Source of the DNA: Paracoccus sediminilitoris
Lineage (GTDB): Bacteria > Pseudomonadota > Alphaproteobacteria > Rhodobacterales > Rhodobacteraceae
Direction of reading: 5' to 3'
Assembly: GCF_003259195.1 (NCBI RefSeq)
Contig: NZ_QJPK01000001.1
Location: 434,001 to 498,000, forward strand
DNA: 64,000 nucleotides
Shown here in pieces: positions 9,050-16,520 of the stretch. The notes beneath the pieces were generated by a model, which saw nothing but the letters and a program-made list of their open reading frames with translations, ran no database searches and had not been told where the DNA came from. Numbering within the stretch: position 1 is the first letter of the stretch; each line of letters opens with the position of its first letter. Position numbers and translations under genes: made by a program.

Positions 9050-9838
9050 ATGGGCGATCTTCTAAAGGGCAAGCGCGGGCTTGTGATGGGGGTCGCCAAT
9101 GAGCGGTCCATCGCATGGGGCATTGCAAAGGCCGCAGCCGCTGAAGGGGCCGAGCTGGCCTTTTCCTATCAGGGCGAGGCATTCGGCAAGCGGGTCGAAC
9201 CGCTTGCCGCTTCCGTCGGGTCGGATTTCCTGGTGGATGTCGATGTCACCGACGATGCGTCGCTGGAGGCGGCATTTGCCGCCATTGGCGAACGTTGGGG
9301 CAAACTTGATTTCGTCATCCACGCCATCGCATTCTCCAACAAGGACGAACTGACCGGCCGGTTCATGAATACCAGCCGCGCCAACTTCAAGCGCAGCCTC
9401 GAGATCAGCTGCTATTCCCTGATCGAGGTCGCCCGCCGCGCCCATCCCTTGATGACCGAAGGCGGGTCGATCATTACCCTGACTTATGGTGGATCGAACC
9501 GCGTGACGCCTTTCTACAACGTCATGGGCGTCGCCAAGGCCGCGCTGGAAAGCAGCGTGCGCTATCTGGCCAACGATCTGGGTCCGGACAACATCCGCGT
9601 GAACGCGATCAGCCCCGGCCCCATGAAAACGCTGGCCGGTGCCGCCATCGGCGGTGCGCGCAAGACCTTCCGCCACACCGAGGCGAACGCCCCCCTACGC
9701 GCCAATGCCACGCTGGAGGCCATTGGCGGTACCGCCATCTGGATGCTGTCGGATTGGGGCGCCTGCACCACGGGTGAAATCGTCACCGTCGATGGCGGCT
9801 ATCACGTGCTGGGCATGCCGCAATCCGAAAATCTGTAA
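9050..9838 (+). CDS. fabI: Enoyl-[ACP] reductase (NADH)
   Basis: A 262-residue short-chain dehydrogenase-like enoyl reductase completing each fatty acid elongation cycle; it is the target family of triclosan and isoniazid-type inhibitors. The nucleotide-binding region is GKRGLVMGVANERSIAWGIA. The active site has the FabI Tyr-x6-Lys spacing (YNVMGVAKAALE), followed by NAISPGPMKTLAG. The ATG at 9050 has GGAG 7 nt upstream; a TTG four codons earlier is less likely. It follows fabB by 26 bp, making a fabA-fabB-fabI operon. Confidence 0.96.
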   Translation: MGDLLKGKRGLVMGVANERSIAWGIAKAAAAEGAELAFSYQGEAFGKRVEPLAASVGSDFLVDVDVTDDASLEAAFAAIGERWGKLDFVIHAIAFSNKDELTGRFMNTSRANFKRSLEISCYSLIEVARRAHPLMTEGGSIITLTYGGSNRVTPFYNVMGVAKAALESSVRYLANDLGPDNIRVNAISPGPMKTLAGAAIGGARKTFRHTEANAPLRANATLEAIGGTAIWMLSDWGACTTGEIVTVDGGYHVLGMPQSENL

Positions 9839-9878
9839 TCGCCCCCCGGCCCCGTCGCGACAGATGGAGAGGTAAGCA

Positions 9879-10706
9879 ATGCCCTATTTTCATGCCAGTG
9901 ACGGGGCCCGGATCGCCTTCGACGATCAGGGTCGGGGGATGCCGGTCCTATGTTTGGCGGGGCTGACCCGCACCATGGCCGATTTCGACTATGTCACGCC
10001 GCATCTGTCCGGCATCCGCATGATCCGCATGGATTACCGCGGGCGGGGTGCATCTGACTGGACCGGGGCCGAAACCTATACCGTTCCGCGGGAATCACGA
10101 GACGCAATCGAGCTGTTGGACCATCTGGGCATCGACCGTGCGGCCATTCTTGGGACCTCGCGTGGGGGGTTGAACGGTCTGTTCATGGCGGCCACGGCAC
10201 ATGACCGGATGCTGGGCCTGTGCCTGAACGATGTCGGCCCGGAAATCGCACAGGGCGGGCTGCAGCGGATCTTCGATTATCTGGGGCGCAACCCCTCGGC
10301 CCGAACGCCCGAGGATCTGGCCGCGCGCCTGCCCGACCTGATGGCGGGTTTTGCCAATGTCCCCGAAGGCCGTTGGCTGGAGGATGTGCGTCGCCATTAT
10401 CACGCCACGCCCGACGGGCTGCGGATCAACTACGACCCTGCCCTGCGCGACGCGTTCCTTGCGGCTTTTGCAGGTGACCCGGTCGATTTGTGGCCATTGT
10501 GGGATGCGACCCGCGGCCTGCCCGCCGCGCTGATCCGGGGGGCGAATTCGGACCTGTTATCGCCGGAAACGACCGCCCGGATGCAGCAGCACCGCCCCGA
10601 CATGCTGCTGGCCCAGGTTCCCGACCGCGCCCATATCCCCTGGCTGGACGAGGCGCCTGCCCTTGCGGTGCTGAACCGCTGGCTGGACGCCTGTCGCGCG
10701 GCCTAG
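9879..10706 (+). CDS. Alpha/beta hydrolase of unknown substrate
   Basis: A 275-residue alpha/beta-hydrolase fold protein with no signal peptide. The nucleophile elbow is LGTSRGG (Ser about residue 93). An early strand-turn reads PVLCLAGLTRTMADFDYV, followed by RMDYRGRGASDW. The catalytic His is probably in VPDRAHIPWLDE near the C-terminus (about residue 248), and an acid is plausible at GANSDLLSP. It resembles many annotated 'alpha/beta fold hydrolases' without assigned substrates. It follows fabI by 40 bp and could be on the same transcript. Its stop shares the four bases CTAG with the convergent phosphate transporter gene. Confidence 0.85.
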   Translation: MPYFHASDGARIAFDDQGRGMPVLCLAGLTRTMADFDYVTPHLSGIRMIRMDYRGRGASDWTGAETYTVPRESRDAIELLDHLGIDRAAILGTSRGGLNGLFMAATAHDRMLGLCLNDVGPEIAQGGLQRIFDYLGRNPSARTPEDLAARLPDLMAGFANVPEGRWLEDVRRHYHATPDGLRINYDPALRDAFLAAFAGDPVDLWPLWDATRGLPAALIRGANSDLLSPETTARMQQHRPDMLLAQVPDRAHIPWLDEAPALAVLNRWLDACRAA

Positions 10707-12187
10707 CCGCCGATTGCGCGCAGCCCCAGGAACAGGACCGCCGACAGTCCCGCCGCCGCGGGCACCGTCACCACCCAGGCCGCGGCGATGGTCATCACAT
10801 GCGACCGGCGTACCAGCTTGCGCCGGCTGCGTTCCTCGGGGCCCAGGCGCGGGCGTTCGGGGGCGTGGCCCTGAGCCTTGCGCAGACGACGCTCGGCGTC
10901 CCATTCGCGGAAGAAGCCGACGCCGAAGATCGCGCCGACCGCGATATGGGTGGAACTGACCGGCAGGCCCAGCCAGCTGGCCACGATCACCGTCAGCGCC
11001 GCCGACAGCGACACGCAATAGGCACGCATCGGGTTCAGCTTGGTGATCTGGCTGCCCACCATGCGGATCAGCTTGGGGCCGAACAGGAACAGGCCGAAGG
11101 ACAGACCGAAGGCCCCGATCAGCATGACCCAGAAGGGGATCGCCACATCAGCATTGATCAGCCCCGACTGCGAAGCCTGCACGATGGCCGCCAGCGGGCC
11201 CACGGCATTGGCCACGTCATTGGCCCCATGCGCAAAGCTGAGCAGCGCGGCCGACACGACCAGCGGAATGCCGAACAGAACCTTCAGCGACTTGTTGCGG
11301 TTCTCGAGACCGCGCGATTGGCGACGGATGATCGGTATCATGGCCATCCAGCTGGCAAGGCCCATCAACAGACCGATCAGCAGCGACATGCCAAAGCTGA
11401 TCTCGACCACCTTCTTCAGGCCCTTCAGCGCCAGATAGGATGAAAACGCCCCGGCCATGACCCCGATCAGCACCGGCACCCAGACCCGTGCCGCCGCGAT
11501 CTTGTCATCGCGATAGATGATGCGTGCCTTGATGAACCACAGGAAACCCGCCGCGATCAGACCGCCCAGCAGCGGTGAGATCACCCAGCTGGCCGCGATC
11601 TTGCCCATCATCGGCCAATTGACGGCGGCAAATCCCGCCGCCGCGATACCCGCGCCGACGACGCCGCCCACAACCGAATGCGTGGTCGAGACCGGAGCGC
11701 CGATCCAGGTGGCAAGGTTCACCCACAGCGCCGAAGACAACAGCGCCGCCAGCATGGCCCAGATGAACACCTGCTGGGTCCCGATGCTGTCGGGCGCGAT
11801 GATCCCCTTGGAAATCGTGCCGACGACGTCGCCGCCCGCGATCAGGGCGCCGGCTGTTTCGAAGATGGCGGCGATGGCGATGGCGCCGCCCATGGTCAGG
11901 GCATTGGCCCCCACGGCGGGACCCATGTTGTTGGCCACGTCGTTGGCGCCGATGTTCAGTGCCATGTAGGCGCCGAAGATGGCCGCCATCGCGACGATCA
12001 GGCCGTTGCTGGCGGCCCCGAAGGCCATCAGGGCACCAAGCCCCGCCAGCAGCACGAAGACCAGCGCGATCCCCGGTGCGACCAGGGGCCGGGACACATA
12101 GGCGGTTGCAAGTTCCAGGTTGGAGAATCTGCCAAGATCGCGATCGAGCGTATCCAGGTGGCGGGCTTCAAGGTCGTTCTGGGCCAT
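10703..12187 (-). CDS. pit: Inorganic phosphate transporter, PiT family
   Basis: A 494-residue polytopic inner-membrane protein of the PiT family, importing metal-phosphate with protons (low affinity, high capacity). The two inverted family signatures are visible: NIGANDVANNMGPAVG near residue 79 and FAHGANDVANAVGPLA near residue 320. Conserved PVSTTHSVVGG and PVSSTHIAVGA motifs accompany the two halves. About a dozen hydrophobic helices are predicted, with a basic cytoplasmic loop between residues about 430 and 465. The first 30 residues are hydrophilic. There is no adjacent phoU-like gene and no clear Pho box in the upstream 226 bp. Confidence 0.93.
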   Translation of the reverse strand: MAQNDLEARHLDTLDRDLGRFSNLELATAYVSRPLVAPGIALVFVLLAGLGALMAFGAASNGLIVAMAAIFGAYMALNIGANDVANNMGPAVGANALTMGGAIAIAAIFETAGALIAGGDVVGTISKGIIAPDSIGTQQVFIWAMLAALLSSALWVNLATWIGAPVSTTHSVVGGVVGAGIAAAGFAAVNWPMMGKIAASWVISPLLGGLIAAGFLWFIKARIIYRDDKIAAARVWVPVLIGVMAGAFSSYLALKGLKKVVEISFGMSLLIGLLMGLASWMAMIPIIRRQSRGLENRNKSLKVLFGIPLVVSAALLSFAHGANDVANAVGPLAAIVQASQSGLINADVAIPFWVMLIGAFGLSFGLFLFGPKLIRMVGSQITKLNPMRAYCVSLSAALTVIVASWLGLPVSSTHIAVGAIFGVGFFREWDAERRLRKAQGHAPERPRLGPEERSRRKLVRRSHVMTIAAAWVVTVPAAAGLSAVLFLGLRAIGG

Positions 12188-12273
12188 GATGTCCTCGGGG
12201 TAAGGGGCAGCGGGTGCCTAGGGCGGATTGGTCGGATGATCAACCTGTGACGTGCCGCAACGGGGCGAAAGGG

Positions 12274-12287
12274 TGAAAGGCATTACA
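12274..12287. promoter_or_regulatory. Candidate LacI-family operator (site 1)
   Basis: TGAAAGGCATTACA matches the 14-bp palindromic pattern TGWAA-N4-TTWCA shared with five other sites in this block. It lies 140 bp upstream of the exported TIM-barrel gene and 87 bp upstream of the divergent PiT gene. It is 61 bp from site 2, so DNA looping is possible. Confidence 0.55.
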
Positions 12288-12334
12288 CTGCCAAGAACAG
12301 GGCGTGGTCCACGATCCCGGGCGACATGCATCAA

Positions 12335-12348
12335 TGTAATCCTTTTCA
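12335..12348. promoter_or_regulatory. Candidate LacI-family operator (site 2)
   Basis: TGTAATCCTTTTCA fits the shared 14-bp palindrome. Its start is exactly 21 bp (two helical turns) from the start of site 3, so two regulator dimers could bind the same DNA face upstream of the 12414 gene. Confidence 0.65.
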
Positions 12349-12355
12349 TCAGTTA

Positions 12356-12369
12356 TGAAATCCATTACA
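12356..12369. promoter_or_regulatory. Candidate LacI-family operator (site 3)
   Basis: TGAAATCCATTACA is close to the reverse complement of site 2, giving a mirror-image pair. It ends 44 bp before the ATG of the exported TIM-barrel gene, a position consistent with repression by promoter occlusion or by blocking clearance. Confidence 0.65.
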
Positions 12370-12413
12370 TAGGCATCAACCCCTGAGGAGAGGGGCCGAA
12401 CTAGGAGGAATTC

Positions 12414-13271
12414 ATGACGATCACCAGATATGCCCGCACGGGCGGCGTTTCGCTGTTGGCCATGGCCGTGGTCGCGCCGATGGCACAGGCCCGCGAAACG
12501 GGCGAGCTGCCGATCGCGGTCCAGATGTATACGCTGCGCGATCACGGTACGCTGGACGAACAGCTGGCCGCGGTGCAGGCCGCGGGCGTCACCGCCGTCG
12601 AGACGGTCGGCATGCAGGATACCGACGCCGAGACCCTGAAGGCCGCCCTGGAGGCGCATGACATCGAGGCCATCTCGACCCATGCCCAGTTAGACGATCT
12701 GCGCGGCGACCTGGATGCGGTCATCGCCTTCAACAAGGCGATCGGCAACGACGTCATCACCGTTCCCTATCTGGCCGAGGAACAGCGCCCCACCGACGCG
12801 GCCGGCTGGACCGAGCTGGGTCAGGAACTGGCCACCATCAGCGACGCGCTGGACGACCAGGACATGACGCTGGCCTATCACAACCACGATTTCGAAATGG
12901 TCGAATTTGACGGACGCACCGCGCTGGAGATCCTGTTCGAGGCCGCCGGCGACGACGTCATGGCCGAACTGGACCTGGCCTGGGTCGCGCGCGGCGGTCT
13001 TGACCCGGTCGAATACCTGGGCCGCTTCGACGACCGCGTCTTTGCCATCCACGCCAAGGACAACGCCCCCGAAGGCGAGGCCGAGGACGAGCGCGGCTTC
13101 AAGGCGCTTGGCGAGGGCGTGCTGGATTGGGACGCGATCCTGCCCGCCGCCGAGGAAGCGGGTGCCGAATGGTACATCATCGAACATGACCAGCCGATCG
13201 ATGCGGCCCAGGTCGTGATGACCGGCGCCACCTTCCTGACCGAACACCTGCCGGACGGCGCATCGCGCTGA
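12414..13271 (+). CDS. Sec-exported TIM-barrel sugar isomerase/epimerase-like protein
   Basis: A 285-residue protein with a Sec-type signal peptide (TRYARTGGVSLLAMAVVAPMAQA, quoted only as positions 4-26; cleavage likely after AQA). The xylose-isomerase-like TIM barrel follows. Metal/active-site-like residues appear in YHNHDFEM (His/Asn/His), AELDLAWV (Glu/Asp), FAIHAKDN (His/Lys) and YIIEHDQP (Glu). The family includes sugar phosphate isomerases and, in recent work, 3-keto-glycoside lyases/eliminases; export to the periplasm makes a phosphosugar substrate unlikely. TAGGAGGAATTC precedes the ATG, an excellent ribosome site. Three LacI-type operator candidates lie upstream and a strong terminator downstream, so it is a single-gene unit of the adjoining sugar regulon. 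Confidence 0.87.
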   Translation: MTITRYARTGGVSLLAMAVVAPMAQARETGELPIAVQMYTLRDHGTLDEQLAAVQAAGVTAVETVGMQDTDAETLKAALEAHDIEAISTHAQLDDLRGDLDAVIAFNKAIGNDVITVPYLAEEQRPTDAAGWTELGQELATISDALDDQDMTLAYHNHDFEMVEFDGRTALEILFEAAGDDVMAELDLAWVARGGLDPVEYLGRFDDRVFAIHAKDNAPEGEAEDERGFKALGEGVLDWDAILPAAEEAGAEWYIIEHDQPIDAAQVVMTGATFLTEHLPDGASR

Positions 13272-13299
13272 CATCTCCTCCCTGCCGGACAGGTGACTT

Positions 13300-13327
13300 G
13301 GGCCGCGCGTCATGCGCGGCCCTTTTT
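13300..13327 (+). terminator. Rho-independent terminator
   Basis: A perfect 9-bp stem (GGGCCGCGC at 13300-13308 with GCGCGGCCC at 13314-13322), a 5-nt loop, then TTTTT. It terminates the 12414 gene. On the opposite strand it has no T-run but could still slow read-through from the convergent DUF1080 gene. Confidence 0.9.
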
Positions 13328-13332
13328 CATGG

Positions 13333-14100
13333 TCACATCGGGCGGACCCAGATGTTGCGATAGCTGACGTCGGAATCGTGATCCTGCAGCGAGATCGGCG
13401 CGCAGTCATGCGCCTGATAGGCGGGATAGCCGATCCATTCGGTCGCGCCCTGGATCTGGGCGTGGTTCTGCACGACGACGCCGTTATGCATCACCGTGAC
13501 ATAGGCCGGGCGACGCAATTCGCCATCTTCGGCAAAGATCGGCGCCTGGAAGATGATGTCATAGCTTTGCCATTCCATCGGCGCGCGCGACGCGTTCACC
13601 AGCGGCGGATGCTGCTTGTAGATCGAGGCCGGCTGGCCGTTCACATAGGTCGGGTTGTCCGATCCGTCCAGGACCTGAACCTCATAGCGTTCCTGCAGGA
13701 AGACGCCGCTGTTGCCACGATCCTGTCCGTCATGGCCCTGATCGTTGGCGGGCGAGCGCCATTCGACATGCAGTTGCACGTCGCAGAAGTTGTCCTTGGT
13801 GCGGATGTCACCCTTGCCGCGCGCGACGGACATGACGCCGTCTTCGACCAGCCATTCGGCAGCCCCACCCTCTTTCGCCTCCCAAGCGTCCAGGTTGGAA
13901 CCGTCGAACAGCACCACGGCATCGGATGGCGGGGCACCTTCGGGGGTCTGGACGGTTTCGGGAACGGGCTCCCAGATCTCGGTCACGGCGGATCGGGCGA
14001 CGCGTTCCTCGCGGGTTTCCTGCGGCTGGGGGGTTTCCTGGGCGATGACTGCGGTGCCGGTCAGGGCGATGCTGGCGGCGATGATGAAGGTGGTTTTCAT
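13333..14100 (-). CDS. Exported DUF1080 protein (3-keto-glycoside hydrolase/hydratase family)
   Basis: A 255-residue secreted protein: signal peptide at residues 1-20 (ending TAVIAQ), a Glu/Pro linker, then a DUF1080 jelly-roll domain from about residue 62 (VVLFDGSNLDAWEA). Typical conserved segments are FCDVQLHVEWRSP, GNSGVFLQERYEVQVLDG and the C-terminal YRNIWVRP. Characterised DUF1080 proteins act on 3-keto-glycosides, cleaving or hydrating them after C3 oxidation of the sugar. That fits its place directly downstream of the GMC dehydrogenase and its small subunit. An attenuator-like hairpin (14121-14150) separates it from the upstream gene, so its expression may be tuned separately. Confidence 0.9.
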   Translation of the reverse strand: MKTTFIIAASIALTGTAVIAQETPQPQETREERVARSAVTEIWEPVPETVQTPEGAPPSDAVVLFDGSNLDAWEAKEGGAAEWLVEDGVMSVARGKGDIRTKDNFCDVQLHVEWRSPANDQGHDGQDRGNSGVFLQERYEVQVLDGSDNPTYVNGQPASIYKQHPPLVNASRAPMEWQSYDIIFQAPIFAEDGELRRPAYVTVMHNGVVVQNHAQIQGATEWIGYPAYQAHDCAPISLQDHDSDVSYRNIWVRPM

Positions 14101-14120
14101 GAATGACCTCGGGGATGAAA

Positions 14121-14150
14121 GGGAAAACGGCCCCGCGCTGGCGGGGCCGT
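14121..14150 (-). terminator. Intra-operon terminator/attenuator
   Basis: On the minus strand a perfect 10-bp stem (arms 14141-14150 and 14127-14136) with a 4-nt loop is followed by TTTTCCC. It lies between the dehydrogenase small-subunit stop and the DUF1080 start, so it probably causes partial termination within the operon. Confidence 0.7.
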
Positions 14151-14160
14151 GGAAGGTGGC

Positions 14161-14802
14161 TCAGGTGGCCCAGGCAGGTTCGCCGTCGTAATCCAGATCG
14201 CCGATATATTCGCCCGGCACAGGCTCATAGCGCAGCACCTCTGTGGCACCGGTTTCCGAGGTGAAGAAGCCGAACAGGGTCAGCTGTTCCAAGGGCGTGT
14301 ACCAATGCAGCTTGGGCAAGGCTTCGGCCATCTCCGCCGTCGCGGCTTCGCCCACCTGATCGGCATTGGACTGCTGATCCTGGCTCTGCTTGGCGCGTTC
14401 CTTGGCCTCCTCGACGACCTTGGCCTGCGCGCGCGCCTGCGGAACGACGCCCTGCAGGAAGGCCTGGCGTTCGTCGGCGGACATGTCGCCAAAGGCCTTG
14501 CCGGTCGCCTCGGCCTCGGTTTTCAACTGCTCCATGCCGGCGCGGAAATCGTCCTGCTCCTCCTTGGTATAGCAGTCGCTGACGAAGACCGTCATGAAGG
14601 CGCCGACGCCCGCATCCTTGGCACCGGGCGTGTCGGTGGCGGGGATGATCACCTCGGCCACCTCGTCCAGGAAGGCAGCGTCTTCGTCGGTGAAGATGTT
14701 CTTGCCGGTTTCGGTCGGCAGATAGGCGAAGGCGCGGGTGGTCCCCATCATGGCCGTTCCGGTCATGGCGGCGATCATGGTCAGAAGTTGGCGGCGGTTC
14801 AT
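14161..14802 (-). CDS. Gluconate 2-dehydrogenase subunit 3-like small subunit with Tat signal
   Basis: A 213-residue small subunit of membrane/periplasmic GMC sugar dehydrogenases. The N-terminus NRRQLLTMIAAMTGTAMMG is a twin-arginine signal; in this family the small subunit carries the signal and the flavoprotein hitch-hikes with it. The mature part begins FTDEDAAFLDEVAEVIIPAT, the standard opening of the subunit 3 family. A Gln/Lys/Ala-rich helix (about residues 125-150) and a conserved C-terminal PLEQLTLFGFFTSE follow. The ATG at 14800-14802 shares one base with the GMC stop (TGATG), and AGGAG precedes it by 7 nt. No cytochrome c subunit gene follows. Confidence 0.9.
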   Translation of the reverse strand: MNRRQLLTMIAAMTGTAMMGTTRAFAYLPTETGKNIFTDEDAAFLDEVAEVIIPATDTPGAKDAGVGAFMTVFVSDCYTKEEQDDFRAGMEQLKTEAEATGKAFGDMSADERQAFLQGVVPQARAQAKVVEEAKERAKQSQDQQSNADQVGEAATAEMAEALPKLHWYTPLEQLTLFGFFTSETGATEVLRYEPVPGEYIGDLDYDGEPAWAT

Positions 14803-16490
14803 CACAGGTCTCCTGCTTTGCGGGCCTTGACGGCGTGATCGACGGCGCGGGCGGTCAGCGCCATATAGGTCAGCGACGGGTTCACGCAGCTGGCCGAGGT
14901 CATGCAGGCCCCGTCCGTCACATAGACGTTCGGCGCGTCCCAGACTTGGTTATGCGCGTTCAGGACCGACGTTTTGGGGTCCTTGCCCATCCGCGCCGTG
15001 CCCATTTCATGGATGCCCATGCCGGGGGCGTAATCGCTCTCGGTGGGTTTGACGTCCTTGACGCCCGCCGCCTCGAAGATGTCGACGGCGTCCTGCTGCA
15101 TGTCCTTGCGCATCTGGCGCTCGTTCTCGCCCAGCTCGACGCTGATCTTCAGGACGGGCATGCCCCATTTGTCGGTGACGGAATGATCCAGCGCGATGTG
15201 GTTGGCGTGGTCGGGCAGCATTTCCCCGAAACCGGTCATGCCGATGGTCCAGTCGCCCGGACGCGACAGCGCCTCCTTCATATCGGCACCGATGTTCAAC
15301 TCGGCGATCTCGCGCTTCCAGCCCTGGCGGCTGGCCGATCCCTGATAGCCGAAGCCGCGGGTATAAGGGCGTTCCTCGCCGCCAAGGTTGCGGAAGCGGG
15401 GGATATAGAAGCCCGCGGGGCGACGACCGAAGTAATACTTGTCGTCAAAACCCTCGACCCGGCCCTCGGCGCCGACGCGGAAATGGTGGTCCATGACGTT
15501 GTGGCCCAGTTCGCCCGAGGACGACCCCAGACCGCCGTCCCAGACATCCGTGGCCGAATTCATCATGATCCAGGTCGAATTGAAGCTGGACGCATTCAGG
15601 AAAACCACGTCGGCGGTGTATTCATAGGTCATGTTGGTTTCGGCATCGATGATCTCGACGCCCTTGGCGCGCTTGGCATCCTTGTCATAAATCACCTGCC
15701 GCACGATCGAGAAGGGCCGCACCGTCAGGTTGCCCGTCGCCATCGCCACCGGCAGCGTCGCCGATTGCGTGCTGAAATAGGCGCCATAAGGGCAGCCCAG
15801 CCAGCATTTGTTGCGATACTGGCAGTTGACGCGGTTCTGTTCCGGCTTGGGCTGGGTGATGTTGGCGCAGCGCGAATTGATCAGGTGGCGCGTCCCGCCA
15901 AAGGCCTTCTGCAGGCGCGCGGCCACGTCCTTTTCCACGACGTTCAGCGGGATGGGCGGCAGGAACTGGCCGTCGGGCAGCTGTTCAAGCCCTTCGTTCT
16001 TGCCGGAAATGCCGGCAAAGCGTTCCACATGGTCGTACCAGGGCGCAATATCGGCATAGCGGATCGGCCAGTCGGTCGCGATGCCTTCCCTGGCGTTGGC
16101 GGCAAAGTCGATATCCGACAGACGATAGGTCTGGCGACCCCACAGCAGCGACCGCCCGCCCACGTGATAGGCGCGGAACCAGTCGAAGCGCTTTTCTTCG
16201 GTATAGGGGTTCTCCTGTTCGTTGGCCCACATGCCATAGGTCTGTTCGTTGAGCGGATAGTCGCGTTGCAAAACCGGGTAATTGTCCTTCATCTCGACCG
16301 TGGCGGTGCCGCGATGGGGGTAATCCCAGGCTTCCTTGTCGGCGTTCACGTAATCGGTCAGATGTTCGATGTTGCGGCCGCGTTCCAGCATCAGAACCTT
16401 CAGACCCTTTTCGGTCAGTTCCTTGGCGGCCCAACCGCCGCTGATGCCCGAACCCACGACGATCGCGTCGTAATGCATGTTATCTGCCAT
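14802..16490 (-). CDS. GMC-family FAD sugar dehydrogenase, large subunit (glucoside 3-dehydrogenase-like)
   Basis: A 562-residue flavoprotein with the FAD dinucleotide motif YDAIVVGSGISGGWAAKEL at residues 7-25. Active-site-region elements are VGGRSLLWGRQTYRL, CWLGCPYGAYFSTQSATL and the C-terminal GIHEMGTARMG plus VNPSLTYMALTARA. This pattern matches the gluconate/glucoside dehydrogenase branch of the GMC family, which oxidises a sugar hydroxyl (C3 for glucoside 3-dehydrogenase) and passes electrons to a quinone or cytochrome. It has no signal of its own, consistent with Tat co-export with the neighbouring subunit 3. AAAGGAC lies upstream of the ATG. It follows the Tat TIM-barrel gene by 30 bp. 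The precise substrate and oxidised carbon are inferred from neighbours. Confidence 0.9.
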   Translation of the reverse strand: MADNMHYDAIVVGSGISGGWAAKELTEKGLKVLMLERGRNIEHLTDYVNADKEAWDYPHRGTATVEMKDNYPVLQRDYPLNEQTYGMWANEQENPYTEEKRFDWFRAYHVGGRSLLWGRQTYRLSDIDFAANAREGIATDWPIRYADIAPWYDHVERFAGISGKNEGLEQLPDGQFLPPIPLNVVEKDVAARLQKAFGGTRHLINSRCANITQPKPEQNRVNCQYRNKCWLGCPYGAYFSTQSATLPVAMATGNLTVRPFSIVRQVIYDKDAKRAKGVEIIDAETNMTYEYTADVVFLNASSFNSTWIMMNSATDVWDGGLGSSSGELGHNVMDHHFRVGAEGRVEGFDDKYYFGRRPAGFYIPRFRNLGGEERPYTRGFGYQGSASRQGWKREIAELNIGADMKEALSRPGDWTIGMTGFGEMLPDHANHIALDHSVTDKWGMPVLKISVELGENERQMRKDMQQDAVDIFEAAGVKDVKPTESDYAPGMGIHEMGTARMGKDPKTSVLNAHNQVWDAPNVYVTDGACMTSASCVNPSLTYMALTARAVDHAVKARKAGDL

Positions 16491-16520
16491 CTGGCTGTCC
16501 TTTCGAAATCGCTTGATGCC

